Shown: positions 51,836 to 61,802 of the stretch, piece after piece
Numbering within the stretch: the first letter of the stretch is position 1
Layout: the number at the start of each line of letters is the position of its first letter
Assembly: GCF_000377565.1 (NCBI RefSeq)
Contig: NZ_KB898355.1
Coordinates: 434,001 to 498,000, forward strand
Direction of reading: 5' to 3'
Source of the DNA: Rhizobium sp. 2MFCol3.1
Lineage (GTDB): Bacteria > Pseudomonadota > Alphaproteobacteria > Rhizobiales > Rhizobiaceae
DNA length: 64,000 nucleotides
Position numbers and translations under genes: made by a program
Notes under the pieces: model-generated
What the model saw: the letters and a program-made list of their open reading frames with translations, nothing else
The model's database searches: none
What the model was told of the DNA's origin: nothing

Positions 51836-54214
51836 TTATTGTTTGCCTTCGGGATGCGTCGCATCCTTCAGATCCGCGAGGCCACGGTATCCATCCTTGC
51901 TGCCGACCGCTGCGGCGGCATTGAAGATGCGCTCGGCGTCTCCGTACATCTGCAGGTTCATGTAGCTATAGCCCCTGAGAACCATCAGATCGATGCGTTC
52001 CTGCTGCAACTGCGCGCGCTGGTCCAGATAGACAAGCGCCTCGCGGTAGCGCTTCGCCGTGAAAGCGGCGAGCGCTCGATCGGCGAGGATGGAAACCTGT
52101 AGTTCCGCTGCCCGCTGGCGGGTCTGCGGCGCTTTGGTTGCCGCGACGGCGGCATTGTTGGAGAGCCCGGCGCGCAGATAGGCAAGGCTTTGTCCATAGG
52201 CCGCGTCCTCGCGCACCTTGCGGGTGGGGCTGGCGAGCGCCGCCTCGAAAGCCTCTACTGCTTCCATCGGGCGGTTCAGGTCCATCAGGCACCAGCCGCG
52301 GTTCAGCGCGCTTTGGGGATCGAGCAGCCGCGCATCGACCGTCGTCGAGCATCCACGGATCTGGCGTGCGCCACGCGTGGCAGGGGCGGGTCGCGATGCC
52401 TGCTGAATTGGCTCCGCCTGTCGCGGCATCGGGCGTTCGGCCGGCGCAGCCGCAGCCACAACGGGAGCGGGCTCGGCGATCACTTGCGGCTGGTAGGTCT
52501 GCGCCTGCGGCGCCTGGACCTGTTGCGGCTGAACTTGCTGAAGCTGCGGAGCCTGACCGGGTCCGGGAAGGGGCGCGCGCACTTGCGGCGTCAGGGCCGA
52601 GGTCTCGCCGAGTTGCGCGATGCGCGCCGAGCGTCCCGCCCACAGGCGCTGCACTTCCGCGACGCCTCGGTGGTCGTTCAGTTGCTCGCGCGTGATCACC
52701 AGGCCATAGGCAGACGGTTCGTCATCGGGCTTCCAACGCAAAGCCGTTTCAAACCAGCGCGCGGCGGTCTGCGGCTGATTGAGCGAGCGTGCGTACCAGC
52801 CGAATTGCTGCGCCGTCGGCACGTATTTCTGCGCGATGATCTCGGTCGCGATACGGCTCAACACTTCCTCGGGAATATTCGCCGGCGGCTGCAGCGCCAT
52901 GAGGTTGGCGGTGGCGGCGAGATAGGTCGCGGTGGCGTCCTTGGAATCGCCGCGCCACTTGTACATGACGTCTTCGGCTTCCTGTTCCTTCTTCTCCGCG
53001 ATCAGCGCCAAGGCGAGGCCTTGCGAAGCGCTGGCGGAATCTTCCTTTGTACGCGCGGCACGGAACCACTTTTCCGCGTCGGCGTAATTCTCGCGGCGCA
53101 GGTGATACCAGCCGAGCAGGAGGTTGTCGGAGGCGAGCCCCTGTGTTTCGGCCAGTCGCTGCACCAGCGTCAGGTAGTCGGGCGATACGGCGAGGTCGGG
53201 ATTGGCATTGCCGGCGGCGACGAAATTGCGCGCGAGGTCGTTGCGGATGCTGTCGAATTCACGGCCGCCGTTTCCATCCGGTCGCTCAAGGCCGAGCAGC
53301 ACCTGCATCGGCGCATATGGCAACAGGCCGGACGCCTTTTGCATGGTCGCCAGACGCTCCTGCGGATTGGTGCAGGCCTTCAAAATGTAGGTATAGGCAT
53401 CCTGCGCCCGCTGCGTGCGGTCGGTGCGGGCGAAGGCTTCCGCCACGCGCCACAGCACGTCGATATCGGCGCAGGTGAGCAGGCTCGGCGTCGCCGCGCC
53501 AATCTGTACGACGGTCGTATATTGCTTCAGGTCGGAGGCGTTCACCAGGCGGGCACGTGCTTCCGCCACGTCCAACCTGTCGAGCAGATCGGCCGGCGGT
53601 TGCCAGCCCGCTTCGGCTCCCTGCCGGTCAGCTATCGACTTGCGAAGCTCGGCATAGCGGCCCTCGGAATAAAGCTGCCACATGGCCTCGAGCTGCTTGT
53701 CGCCGCTCTGCGGAATGGCGAGCGGATCAGCCGGCGGCACCCAGTTCGGATAGAGCGCCTGCAGCCGTGATATCTCTGCCTGCAGTCTCGCCTTGTCGCC
53801 GCGGCTCGCAAAATAGCGAAGCGCGCTCTCGTCGACCTTCGGTGCGGCGGGCTGGGCACTTGAGGAGGTCGCGGCTGGTCGCTGCGCTGCCGGTTGTTGT
53901 GGCTGCTGTTGCTGTGCCTGGGCGACGGCGTCTGACTGTGGGGTCGCCGCGTCACCTTGCGGCTGTGCGTTGGGCGTGGTCTGGCCGCCTGCTGCTGCCT
54001 GTATCTGCTCGGCGATCGACTGCATGTCGGTCGCCGGCTGCTTGGCTGGGCCGTCAGGCCCGCTGATCCTGCCCATCAGCATCAGCTGAGGCGCTTCTGT
54101 CGGATGGCCGAGGCCGAGCATATCCTGAATGGCGGCGCGGTCCTTCAGAGCGGTGACAAGACCTGCCACCACCACTGCGACCGACACTGCGACAAGCGAG
54201 GATTTCAAAGGCAC
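51836..54214 (-). CDS. TPR-repeat protein of the cellulose operon (BcsK-like)
   Basis: A 792-residue protein starting with GTG, with an N-terminal membrane helix (KSSLVAVSVAVVVAGLVTAL) and then a Pro/Gln-rich linker. The main part is built of helical repeats in two blocks: about residues 160-560 and 640-792, with a low-complexity Gln/Pro/Ala spacer between. It shows no catalytic motif. In type III cellulose operons the last gene codes for such a TPR protein instead of the BcsC outer-membrane pore, perhaps to organise the complex in the periplasm. It overlaps bcsZ by ten bases. Confidence 0.78.
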   Translation of the reverse strand: MPLKSSLVAVSVAVVVAGLVTALKDRAAIQDMLGLGHPTEAPQLMLMGRISGPDGPAKQPATDMQSIAEQIQAAAGGQTTPNAQPQGDAATPQSDAVAQAQQQQPQQPAAQRPAATSSSAQPAAPKVDESALRYFASRGDKARLQAEISRLQALYPNWVPPADPLAIPQSGDKQLEAMWQLYSEGRYAELRKSIADRQGAEAGWQPPADLLDRLDVAEARARLVNASDLKQYTTVVQIGAATPSLLTCADIDVLWRVAEAFARTDRTQRAQDAYTYILKACTNPQERLATMQKASGLLPYAPMQVLLGLERPDGNGGREFDSIRNDLARNFVAAGNANPDLAVSPDYLTLVQRLAETQGLASDNLLLGWYHLRRENYADAEKWFRAARTKEDSASASQGLALALIAEKKEQEAEDVMYKWRGDSKDATATYLAATANLMALQPPANIPEEVLSRIATEIIAQKYVPTAQQFGWYARSLNQPQTAARWFETALRWKPDDEPSAYGLVITREQLNDHRGVAEVQRLWAGRSARIAQLGETSALTPQVRAPLPGPGQAPQLQQVQPQQVQAPQAQTYQPQVIAEPAPVVAAAAPAERPMPRQAEPIQQASRPAPATRGARQIRGCSTTVDARLLDPQSALNRGWCLMDLNRPMEAVEAFEAALASPTRKVREDAAYGQSLAYLRAGLSNNAAVAATKAPQTRQRAAELQVSILADRALAAFTAKRYREALVYLDQRAQLQQERIDLMVLRGYSYMNLQMYGDAERIFNAAAAVGSKDGYRGLADLKDATHPEGKQ

Positions 54215-55257
54215 TCTGGATGTTTCTCCGCGACGAAGGCCAACCCCAGGAGTTGAAGGGTCGATGGATAATAAAGCGATGGCGCGAACTGCCGGGACGA
54301 TTCAGGTAGCTTCGTCCCTTGTGCTACACAGGCCACAACATCGTTAACAATTCGATAACCAGCGTCATCAAGTGATTGTTTCGGCTGGCCGTCCTTCAGG
54401 TTGATCGTTGCCGGCGCGCCATTGCCGGCGGTCATTCCCGACGATAATCGTAAGAGCAGTTCCTTGTCCGAAACTCCCGCCCGGGCGAGGTAAAGCGGGA
54501 TGCGGATGGCGTTGTAGCCGAACTCCGCATCAAAACCCTCGGCCGGCTGCGGCTGACGGTGAAGGCTCACCCAATCTGCCGGCAGCTTGCGCGGTCCGAA
54601 TTGCATCGAGCGCAGCAATGCCAATCCGTCCTCGGTCAGCGCACCCCACGCGTCGGAGGGGGCGAGCAGGGCCATGACGGGAATGGCCTCGTAAATCCAA
54701 TAGGACGGGTTGATGACCGGGCCGTCCTTGCGGCCGGGAGCATTGAAACCCTCGACACCGGGAAGCAGGATCGTGCGCCCGCCCGACTTGACGACAGCGT
54801 TGGCCAGAAGCGCGTTTGCGATCTTGGCGGCGGCTTCGAGATAGTCGGTGTTTTTCCAGGCAGAGCCTGCCAGCGCCAGCGCATAGGCAATCAGCATGTC
54901 GCCATCGGATGCGTTGTTTGCATCGGTCACATGCGGCTTGGCCGATGGGTCCCATTTCCAGACCGCAAGTCCGTCGTCGCGCAGCAGCAACTCGGTCCGG
55001 GTAAAATACCAGATCTGCTCGAAATCGGCCTGGTCGTTTGCGAGATAGGCGAGCCACATGCCGTAGCCCTGTCCCTCGCTATGGCTGATGTTGCCGTTCG
55101 CATTGTCGATGATGCGACCGCTCGGGTCGAGGAACTTCGCCTTGTAGGCGCTCCACGAGGCGGCATCGATTTTCGCCGTCTGCGCGGATGCGGGCTGCTG
55201 CAAGCCAAGCAGCGATGCGAGCGCCACAGCCACCATTATCGTCAGCCACCCTCTCAT
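54205..55257 (-). CDS. bcsZ: Cellulose-operon endoglucanase, GH8
   Basis: A 350-residue GH8 beta-1,4-glucanase. A signal peptide covers about residues 1-25 (VALASLLGLQQPASAQ). The proton donor Glu lies in ISHSEGQGYGMWLAYL, and the catalytic-site Asp region is NNASDGDMLIAYALAL. It trims or quality-controls cellulose in the periplasm. Its start overlaps the bcsB stop by four bases (ATGA). The size is typical of BcsZ (about 340-370 residues). It corresponds to celC in Agrobacterium naming. Confidence 0.93.
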   Translation of the reverse strand: MRGWLTIMVAVALASLLGLQQPASAQTAKIDAASWSAYKAKFLDPSGRIIDNANGNISHSEGQGYGMWLAYLANDQADFEQIWYFTRTELLLRDDGLAVWKWDPSAKPHVTDANNASDGDMLIAYALALAGSAWKNTDYLEAAAKIANALLANAVVKSGGRTILLPGVEGFNAPGRKDGPVINPSYWIYEAIPVMALLAPSDAWGALTEDGLALLRSMQFGPRKLPADWVSLHRQPQPAEGFDAEFGYNAIRIPLYLARAGVSDKELLLRLSSGMTAGNGAPATINLKDGQPKQSLDDAGYRIVNDVVACVAQGTKLPESSRQFAPSLYYPSTLQLLGLAFVAEKHPECL

Positions 55258-57845
55258 TGGCGGCGGCCCAGTCTTCCAAGCATGCCGGCGGTGGCAACGC
55301 CGATCAGCAGCGACAGTACGACGAGCAGGACAGCATAGGACAGGACGTTGGTCGACAGCCAGTTCGCTGCAATCAGTCGATAATTGGCGAACGTCCAGTT
55401 CTCCGTCGCAATGAAATCGAAACGGCTGACCGGGACAGTATCGATCTTGCCGGTCGCGGCCGAATAGGTCGTCACGTGCCCCTCGATCTCGGGCCAGTTC
55501 AGCTGTGACGTCATGGCATCAGCACCTTCCCTGAGATCTTTGGCGGATGGCGCGGTCACGATCGTCCAGGTCCCGTTGCCGGCTGTATTCGCGCCCTGTG
55601 CGATCATGAAGCTGTTCGTGTTCGAGGGCGCAAAAACCTGCTCGGCACCGGGTATGAATTGTAGCGTGCTCAGCGAAATATCGAAGTTGCGACGCAGCCA
55701 CTCCTGGAAGGAAGTGATCTGTCCCTGCCAGACGCCGCCGCTCACCTTGGAGCGCCATTCGTCGAACATCACGTTGGTCTCGCTGGGAGTCGTCTGTGTC
55801 GCGGCGAGCGGCCGCCATGTCGCCTGGCTGGTCGTCGCGATGTTGAGCTGCGACAGCACCGCCTGCGGCATCTGCGAAATGGAGCCTACGAAGATTGCGT
55901 CGCGTTCGCCGATCGCGCCCGGCGAGGCGGCGGGTTCGACGTCGATCGGCCGACCTGCCATCAAGGCCATCTGGCCGAGCACGGTTGCCGTGGCGGAGAG
56001 CGTGTCGGGGTCTACGCGGTCGATGAAGAGTGGGGTTGGAGATGCATCGCGGCTGTAGGGGTAACCCGTTCCGGCGAGTGCCGCCAAATTGGGGCGTTGG
56101 CCGACCCGGGCGAAGTCGGGCATGTGAAACTCGCTGGTGTCGAACAGCGCGAAGCGCGGTCCCGCGCCGGCCGCCGTTCCCGGCACGCACACATTGTCCT
56201 CATCCGTCTGCAAGATCGTCTCGATCGATACCGAGTTCAAACCGGGCTTGAAGTGTCGCATCGTCACGCGGATTGGCAGATGACGATAGATGCCGCCGCC
56301 TTTCGTGGTGATTGGTAGCGTCGAGGCGATGTTGCCGTTGACGTAGACATCGATATGGCTGCCCGGCAGCACATTCTGCGTATAGGCGGCATCGAGCAGC
56401 ACCGTCGCCTCGCCATAGGCATTGGCGTAAAAATCGGCCGGTACGGCGATGTTGAAGGTCGTGCGGAAGCGCCTTCCCGAGAACTCGGTCGATTTGACAC
56501 CCAATTGCGAGAAGGCGATCGTCCTGTCCGAGAATATCAACGGCGCATCGGGCGCGGTCCACCGCTGCGTGGCGAGCGCGTCTCGGCGCACCGTGACGGC
56601 GCGGTCGGTGGTGGAGACGATCGTCTCGATTGCTGTCGCGATCGCCGGCCAGGATGGTCCGGTGATCAGAAGCACGGTCTGGCCGGAGCGCGGATCGGTC
56701 GCGAAGGTCGCGAGCGGTGCCGTCTGCGCGGCGACCGGTACGGCAAACAGCGGCTGCAACTCGCTGGGCGTGCCGACCACGACCGTCATCCGCCCCGGAG
56801 ACGAAGCGGGCAGGGAGCCGCTTGTAAACGACATGGTCTGGTTCGGCATGCCGCTCAGGATCGAGAGACCTTGCACCAGCCTCAGGAGCGGCTTCGTGGT
56901 TCCCGGCTGATCGAGCGCGGGAACGACGAAATTGAACGCGGTCTGGCCGGCGCCGTCGACGCCGATCGCGCGGATGGCGTCGGTGCTGGAAAACTTGGCA
57001 GCCTCTTCGCCGACGAAGGTCAGATAGGTCTGCGAGGGGTCGATATCCGACCAGAGTTCGTAGGTCGACTGCACGGTGCAATCGGTGCGGTGGCGTTGCT
57101 TTGCTTCGATCGTGAGCAGGTTAGCGCCCGGCTGCAGCAGGCGCGGCTGGATGCTCAAGGAGACGGTGGACGCTCCATCCGACGAGCCGACGGGCTGCTC
57201 TCCGATGACCCTGTTGTTGATCAGGATCGTGAATTGCGAGCTCTCCGGCGCGACGACGATGGCGTTCTGGTAGGTGAAGTTGAAGGTCGCCTGTGCCGCG
57301 GCCTGCTCTGGCGTCAGGTAGACAGACCACGATTTGCGGTCATATTCGCCGTCCAGCCCAAGCTTTGCGAAAGGCACGACGTAGCGGCGCGATGTGCCGG
57401 GAGGCAGCGGAGCAGACGCTGTTGCGGCCGCTGATTTCTGCGGTGGCTGTGCTGCTGGTGTTGCAGTCTGCGCGGCCGGCGTCGGCGGCGATGCTAGCCC
57501 TGGCAGCGTGGCGGGTGCATCCGCCTGCGCTGGTGGAGATGCCGGCTGTTGCGCGGTCGGTGTCGCGGGAGTGACGGCGAAAGGCTGCAGAGGCGTCACG
57601 GCTGCCGGCGGGGCGGCAAGTGCGGGTGTCGCGGGCGGTTGTGTTGCGGGCGGCTGTGTTGCGACCGCCGGCGCCGGCGTTGTTGTTGGAGCGGAAGCAG
57701 GGGGTGTCGCCGGAAGCGTCAAGCGCGGTACGGCGGGAATCGCCTCCGGCGGACGTTCGCCCGTCATGTCGAAGGGCGACGTCTGCGCGTAGGCCAGCGC
57801 CGTGGCGGCAAGCAGGAAGCCGAGGGATGTGGCGATCTTGCGCAT
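55254..57845 (-). CDS. bcsB: Cellulose synthase regulatory/periplasmic subunit B
   Basis: An 863-residue periplasmic protein anchored at the C-terminus by a hydrophobic helix (YAVLLVVLSLLIGVATAGML). After a signal peptide comes a long Pro/Ala/Thr-rich stretch up to about residue 160, then the BcsB carbohydrate-binding and flavodoxin-like repeats (segments such as VPFAKLGLDGEYDRKSW and the later mirrored FRTTFNIAVPADFY). It guides the glucan from BcsA. It overlaps bcsA by one base (TGATG) and bcsZ by four. The low-complexity N-terminal region is longer than in most BcsB proteins. Confidence 0.9.
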   Translation of the reverse strand: MRKIATSLGFLLAATALAYAQTSPFDMTGERPPEAIPAVPRLTLPATPPASAPTTTPAPAVATQPPATQPPATPALAAPPAAVTPLQPFAVTPATPTAQQPASPPAQADAPATLPGLASPPTPAAQTATPAAQPPQKSAAATASAPLPPGTSRRYVVPFAKLGLDGEYDRKSWSVYLTPEQAAAQATFNFTYQNAIVVAPESSQFTILINNRVIGEQPVGSSDGASTVSLSIQPRLLQPGANLLTIEAKQRHRTDCTVQSTYELWSDIDPSQTYLTFVGEEAAKFSSTDAIRAIGVDGAGQTAFNFVVPALDQPGTTKPLLRLVQGLSILSGMPNQTMSFTSGSLPASSPGRMTVVVGTPSELQPLFAVPVAAQTAPLATFATDPRSGQTVLLITGPSWPAIATAIETIVSTTDRAVTVRRDALATQRWTAPDAPLIFSDRTIAFSQLGVKSTEFSGRRFRTTFNIAVPADFYANAYGEATVLLDAAYTQNVLPGSHIDVYVNGNIASTLPITTKGGGIYRHLPIRVTMRHFKPGLNSVSIETILQTDEDNVCVPGTAAGAGPRFALFDTSEFHMPDFARVGQRPNLAALAGTGYPYSRDASPTPLFIDRVDPDTLSATATVLGQMALMAGRPIDVEPAASPGAIGERDAIFVGSISQMPQAVLSQLNIATTSQATWRPLAATQTTPSETNVMFDEWRSKVSGGVWQGQITSFQEWLRRNFDISLSTLQFIPGAEQVFAPSNTNSFMIAQGANTAGNGTWTIVTAPSAKDLREGADAMTSQLNWPEIEGHVTTYSAATGKIDTVPVSRFDFIATENWTFANYRLIAANWLSTNVLSYAVLLVVLSLLIGVATAGMLGRLGRRQ

Positions 57846-60034
57846 CAGCCATTCACCTTCGAGACTTGCCGCTGCTCTTCACGCTCAGGCCGCATGCTGC
57901 GGAAGAAATAGACCAGGCCGCGGCTCGTTTGGTAGAACGCAAGACCGACAAACCAGATCGTTCCTCGGATCAGACCGGGGTTGCGGCGACGACCTTCCTG
58001 GAATTGCGTCCACTGTGCCGAGTTCGCAAACATCAGGTCGGCGATAAGCCGGTGGTCCAGCGCGCTCTTCGGGACATACTGGCAGCCCACCGCAAGCAGT
58101 CCGTCCGTCGGCTGGATGTTGCGCACCACGAGCGGTAGCGTTTCGAGATCGGCGCCGCTGAACGGACGGAAGCGAACTTCGCCTTCGACGCCGACCAAAG
58201 ACTGCTCCAGCTGCTTGTCGAACACATGCAGGCGGGCGCCGTGCACCGACACGTCCTCGATGGACGCCGTGTACCACTTGCCGTTGATGCCGAACTCCGC
58301 GCGACGGTTGACGCGCACGCGGCGCGACGAAGCGCGTTCGCCGCGTTCCGACACGACGCCGAGCGCACAGCCGGCCATGATCAGGTTGATCAGGTTCCAG
58401 CCGCCGACGACGAGCGTGACGTCCGCCTTATAGGGCTCGGTGTAGATGCGGTAGATGGTGACGATCAGCGCGATGATCTGCACCGCGAAGATGACGAAGA
58501 AGGGGCGGCTGATTTCCGACAGTCGGCTGACGGCGATCGACTCGTCCTTGGCGGTCACCTTGAAGGTGGGCTTCCTCGGGTTGAGCATGACGGAGATTAC
58601 CGCCGGTAGCAGATGGACCGTCTGCACATATTCGTAGAGCTCGGAAATCCACGGCCAGCGGAACGAACCGTAGAGGTAGTTCTGCATGATGAGGTTCACG
58701 AGCATGTAGGCGAGCGTATAGGCCAGGAACTCGCCGCCGGAGGCGGTGAAGATCTCGAGGTCGAAGAACAGGTAGCACAGCGGCGCGAACAGGAAGACCG
58801 TGCGCGGGAAGGGGAACAGCCAGAACAGCGTGGACGACATGTAGCAGAAGCGCTGCGGGATGGTCAGGCCGCGCTTGAGCAAGGGGAAGCGGAATCTGAG
58901 GATCTGCATCATGCCCTGCGCCCAACGGCTGCGCTGGCCGATGAAGCTCGCGAACGTTGCAGGCTGCAGGCCGGCAATCAGCGGCTTGTCGACATAGATG
59001 CTGTTCCAGCCGCTTCCATGAAGTGCCAGCGCGGTCTCGCAGTCCTCGGTGATGCTGATGCCGCTGAAACCGTTTTGCGATTCCAGCGCCTTGCGGCTCA
59101 GAACCGCCGCAGAGCCGCAGAAGAAGGCCGCGTTCCACTTGTCGAGCCCGCGCTGGATGATGCCGTAGAACATCTCGTTCTCGCTCGGCATGCTGTCGAA
59201 GGTGCGCAGATTGCGTTCCAGCGGATCGGGATTGATGAAGAAGTGCGGCGTCTGCACCAGGAAAAGCTTCGGATCGTCGTCGAAATAGCCGACGGTTTCG
59301 AGCAGGAAGTCGCGCGCCGGCGCGTGGTCGGCATCGAACACCGCGATCAGCTCGCCGGTCGAGTGCTGCATGCCATTGTTGAGATTGCCGGCCTTGGCAT
59401 GCTCGTTACGCTCGCGCGTCAGATAGCGGACGCCGATTTCCTCGCAGAGCTGCTTCAGCTCGTTGTGGCGCGCGACGGCGGCCTGCGCCTCAAGCAGCTT
59501 GTTCGAATTGCGCTTCTGCACCGTCCCGCCGTCGTCAAGCAGCCAGACGGTCAGCTTGTCCGCCGGATAGTCCATCGCCTTGGCGGCCGAGAGCGTGTTG
59601 GCGAGAAGGTGGGAGTCCTCGTTATAGGTCGGCACGAAGACGTCGACATGCGGGAAACGCTGGAGTTTGCCTACGCGCGAAGGGCGTGGCGGCAAGGGGG
59701 TGGCGACGATGAAGAGGCTGAGCGCCAGCATGGCGACGCTGTACATCTCGGCGAGATAGAGCAGCAGGCCGGGAATGAAATTTTCCGGCTGGTTGACCGG
59801 CGGCAATGTGTTCGTCGTTCGCCAATAGACATAGCGCATGACGATCGCGGTACCGAAGGCGAGCGCGATCAGGCGCCATGTGCCTTCACCCTTCAGGCCC
59901 TTGATGATCGCCATCACGGCAACCACGGTGATGCTGGCGATCAACTGCGCCTGCAAATTCACCGGCAGGGTCACCAGCGCGACCACACAGATCGCAACCA
60001 CTGCCCAGATCAAGATGCTGCGGGCCTTATGCAT
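57845..60034 (-). CDS. bcsA: Cellulose synthase catalytic subunit with PilZ domain
   Basis: A 729-residue GT2 glycosyltransferase that polymerises UDP-glucose. Catalytic motifs are in order: DDGG (167-170), DAD (234-236), TED (329-331) and QRSRW (367-371). Multiple membrane helices flank the GT core. The C-terminal PilZ domain has RRVRVNRR (571-578) and DVSVHG (594-599), so cyclic-di-GMP should activate it. It is the celA of Agrobacterium naming. Its start, 60034, comes 59 bases after the bcsN stop. No frameshift is seen. Confidence 0.95.
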   Translation of the reverse strand: MHKARSILIWAVVAICVVALVTLPVNLQAQLIASITVVAVMAIIKGLKGEGTWRLIALAFGTAIVMRYVYWRTTNTLPPVNQPENFIPGLLLYLAEMYSVAMLALSLFIVATPLPPRPSRVGKLQRFPHVDVFVPTYNEDSHLLANTLSAAKAMDYPADKLTVWLLDDGGTVQKRNSNKLLEAQAAVARHNELKQLCEEIGVRYLTRERNEHAKAGNLNNGMQHSTGELIAVFDADHAPARDFLLETVGYFDDDPKLFLVQTPHFFINPDPLERNLRTFDSMPSENEMFYGIIQRGLDKWNAAFFCGSAAVLSRKALESQNGFSGISITEDCETALALHGSGWNSIYVDKPLIAGLQPATFASFIGQRSRWAQGMMQILRFRFPLLKRGLTIPQRFCYMSSTLFWLFPFPRTVFLFAPLCYLFFDLEIFTASGGEFLAYTLAYMLVNLIMQNYLYGSFRWPWISELYEYVQTVHLLPAVISVMLNPRKPTFKVTAKDESIAVSRLSEISRPFFVIFAVQIIALIVTIYRIYTEPYKADVTLVVGGWNLINLIMAGCALGVVSERGERASSRRVRVNRRAEFGINGKWYTASIEDVSVHGARLHVFDKQLEQSLVGVEGEVRFRPFSGADLETLPLVVRNIQPTDGLLAVGCQYVPKSALDHRLIADLMFANSAQWTQFQEGRRRNPGLIRGTIWFVGLAFYQTSRGLVYFFRSMRPEREEQRQVSKVNG

Positions 60035-60093
60035 CGGCGTTCCTTCAAAGGCATTGTGCCGCGCATCGTTCCCGGTGCCGGCCTAGCTGATCG

Positions 60094-61152
60094 TCATCTC
60101 TGGCAGGCGGCACTCGCCGCATTGCCGATGCATTCGGGCGATGGCACGTTCACTCCGCTCGCTGTCATCGTCTGTTGCGGGGCTTGCTGGCGCGCGGAAG
60201 CACTTGGCAATGCGGGTGCATCCATCGGCGCCTGTGGCACGTTTCCGGAAAGGTCAGGTCCCGGCACGCGGGGGCCGATGGCTGGCGGCAAGGCCGGCGC
60301 CACAGGCGCACTGGCGGCCGGGCGAACGGCTGCGCGTCGCACTGGAGCGGGGCGTGAGAAAGTTTGCGTCGGGGCCGGTTCGTAGCCGATCGGCATCGGC
60401 GTCGAGCGATAGCCGCCCTCGTCGGGATAAATAGGGTTTCCTGGGCGTCCAAGGGTCGGGTCGCCCCCTTGCGTCATGCCGTAGGGGTTCCAGATTTCGC
60501 CGTTGAACGTGCCGATGACCGTATAGCCGTACATCACGCCCAGCAATTGCCGCTCGGTCGCGCGCGCATCGCACAGGCGCAGGCGAACCTGAATCATGCC
60601 GAAGTTGCGGGCTTGCGTCTGGTCCGAACGGCTGGAGCGGATCTGCTGCCATCCGTAGACGCAGGTATCGCCGCTGCGGCTGGTGCCTGAGGCATAACCG
60701 AAGGGGCCATAGCTGTTTTGAAGGAACGTCGCGGAACGCGCCATCCGCACACCGGGGACAGACGCAGCCATCTCGCGCGCAATGGCGCTCTCATTGACCA
60801 TCTTGTAGGACGAGTTGCCGGCGCCTGGGTTTTCGCCGCGCCCACCAAGAAACTGCACCTTGAGGAAGTTCTGGCCGGGAACCGAGGACGATGTGAACAG
60901 CGAAATGGATTGATCGACGCCATTGCCGCGCTTCTGCTCCACGACACTCACGATCGACGGCCCACCGGGTGGCGGCAGGACAAGCGCCTTCTCGCTCGCG
61001 ATTGTTTCAGCGGCGCTCGGTTGTCTGATATTTCCAGTCGATGTGCAGCCGGCGGCAAGACCAGCCAACCCAGCAAGGGCCATCAATCTTAGCAAACCCA
61101 TGTTTCCGATCGCCGCAATCGTATTTCCATGTATCCGGCGCAATTTTGACAC
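60094..61152 (-). CDS. bcsN: Cellulose biosynthesis lipoprotein BcsN
   Basis: A 352-residue protein from the GTG at 61152, which has GAGGG five bases upstream; the ATG at 61101 (MGLLRLMALAG) is an alternative giving a compact lipoprotein signal. The lipobox LAAGC has Cys36 as the lipid site. The mature part is a conserved domain of about 190 residues (from KALVLPPPGGPSIVSVVEQ to YTVIGTFNGEIWNPYG), then a Pro/Ala-rich tail. It matches the BcsN family found in front of rhizobial and Agrobacterium bcsAB. Its exact role is not settled. Confidence 0.85.
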   Translation of the reverse strand: MSKLRRIHGNTIAAIGNMGLLRLMALAGLAGLAAGCTSTGNIRQPSAAETIASEKALVLPPPGGPSIVSVVEQKRGNGVDQSISLFTSSSVPGQNFLKVQFLGGRGENPGAGNSSYKMVNESAIAREMAASVPGVRMARSATFLQNSYGPFGYASGTSRSGDTCVYGWQQIRSSRSDQTQARNFGMIQVRLRLCDARATERQLLGVMYGYTVIGTFNGEIWNPYGMTQGGDPTLGRPGNPIYPDEGGYRSTPMPIGYEPAPTQTFSRPAPVRRAAVRPAASAPVAPALPPAIGPRVPGPDLSGNVPQAPMDAPALPSASARQQAPQQTMTASGVNVPSPECIGNAASAACQR

Positions 61153-61802
61153 CGGACCCTCGAATCAACGACCTGACGGCCGCTAAGTCATTGTAAACGA
61201 CGGGCATGGTTAACCAATCGTTAATTTGCCGATCGTCAGGCCGGTAGCGGCAGGCTTCGTGAACACAAAAAGTTGCTTGCGTCGATACGTCGCCATGCGG
61301 GCGATACTGTTCGGGCATCCGCTTTGTTGGCGATGCGCAATTAGATAGACCTAATAATAAAGGCAGAAAAATACTTTAGAGCAATTTCATGGTGCCGAAT
61401 GTTCGCCTCGACCAAGCCTGGCGTCCGCATTGAAATCCGCCGCCGCGGTCAATCCACCGGCATTCATGAACGTCCTTCATGGCCTTATGCGGATTCCGGC
61501 ATCTTAACATGGTTCGGCCGAACTGTTACCTAAATGCCAAGACGGGGCTCAGGCTCCGGTCGGGTGTTAAACACGGGATATAAAACAAAAAACCGGAAGC
61601 AGAGGCGAAATGCGCAGCTGTTTCCTCATAGACGTGCGCAGGTTCTTCGAGACAGGCAAGCGGCAAGCGAACCTCGCTTCGGCCGCTTACGGGTGGAGTC
61701 TCTAAGGCCGATTTTCACAATGGAATACAGTCTGGCGGAGGGCCAGGGGAGGAGGAAACGAAGGCTGCTCGGTTAAATCGAGCCCAAGTAAAGGCGAATA
61801 TA
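61153..61802. other. 650-base divergent intergenic region
   Basis: No convincing gene. It should hold the promoters of bcsN (minus) and of the RND operon (plus). A perfect 12-bp palindrome GTTCGGCCGAAC lies at 61512-61523, as a possible operator. A short frame at 61534-61776 has a strongly basic composition and no ribosome binding site, so I leave it out. Confidence 0.6.

Noticed and set aside
61534-61776. An 80-codon plus-strand frame upstream of the RND adaptor
   Set aside because: Very basic composition, no ribosome binding site and no familiar pattern.
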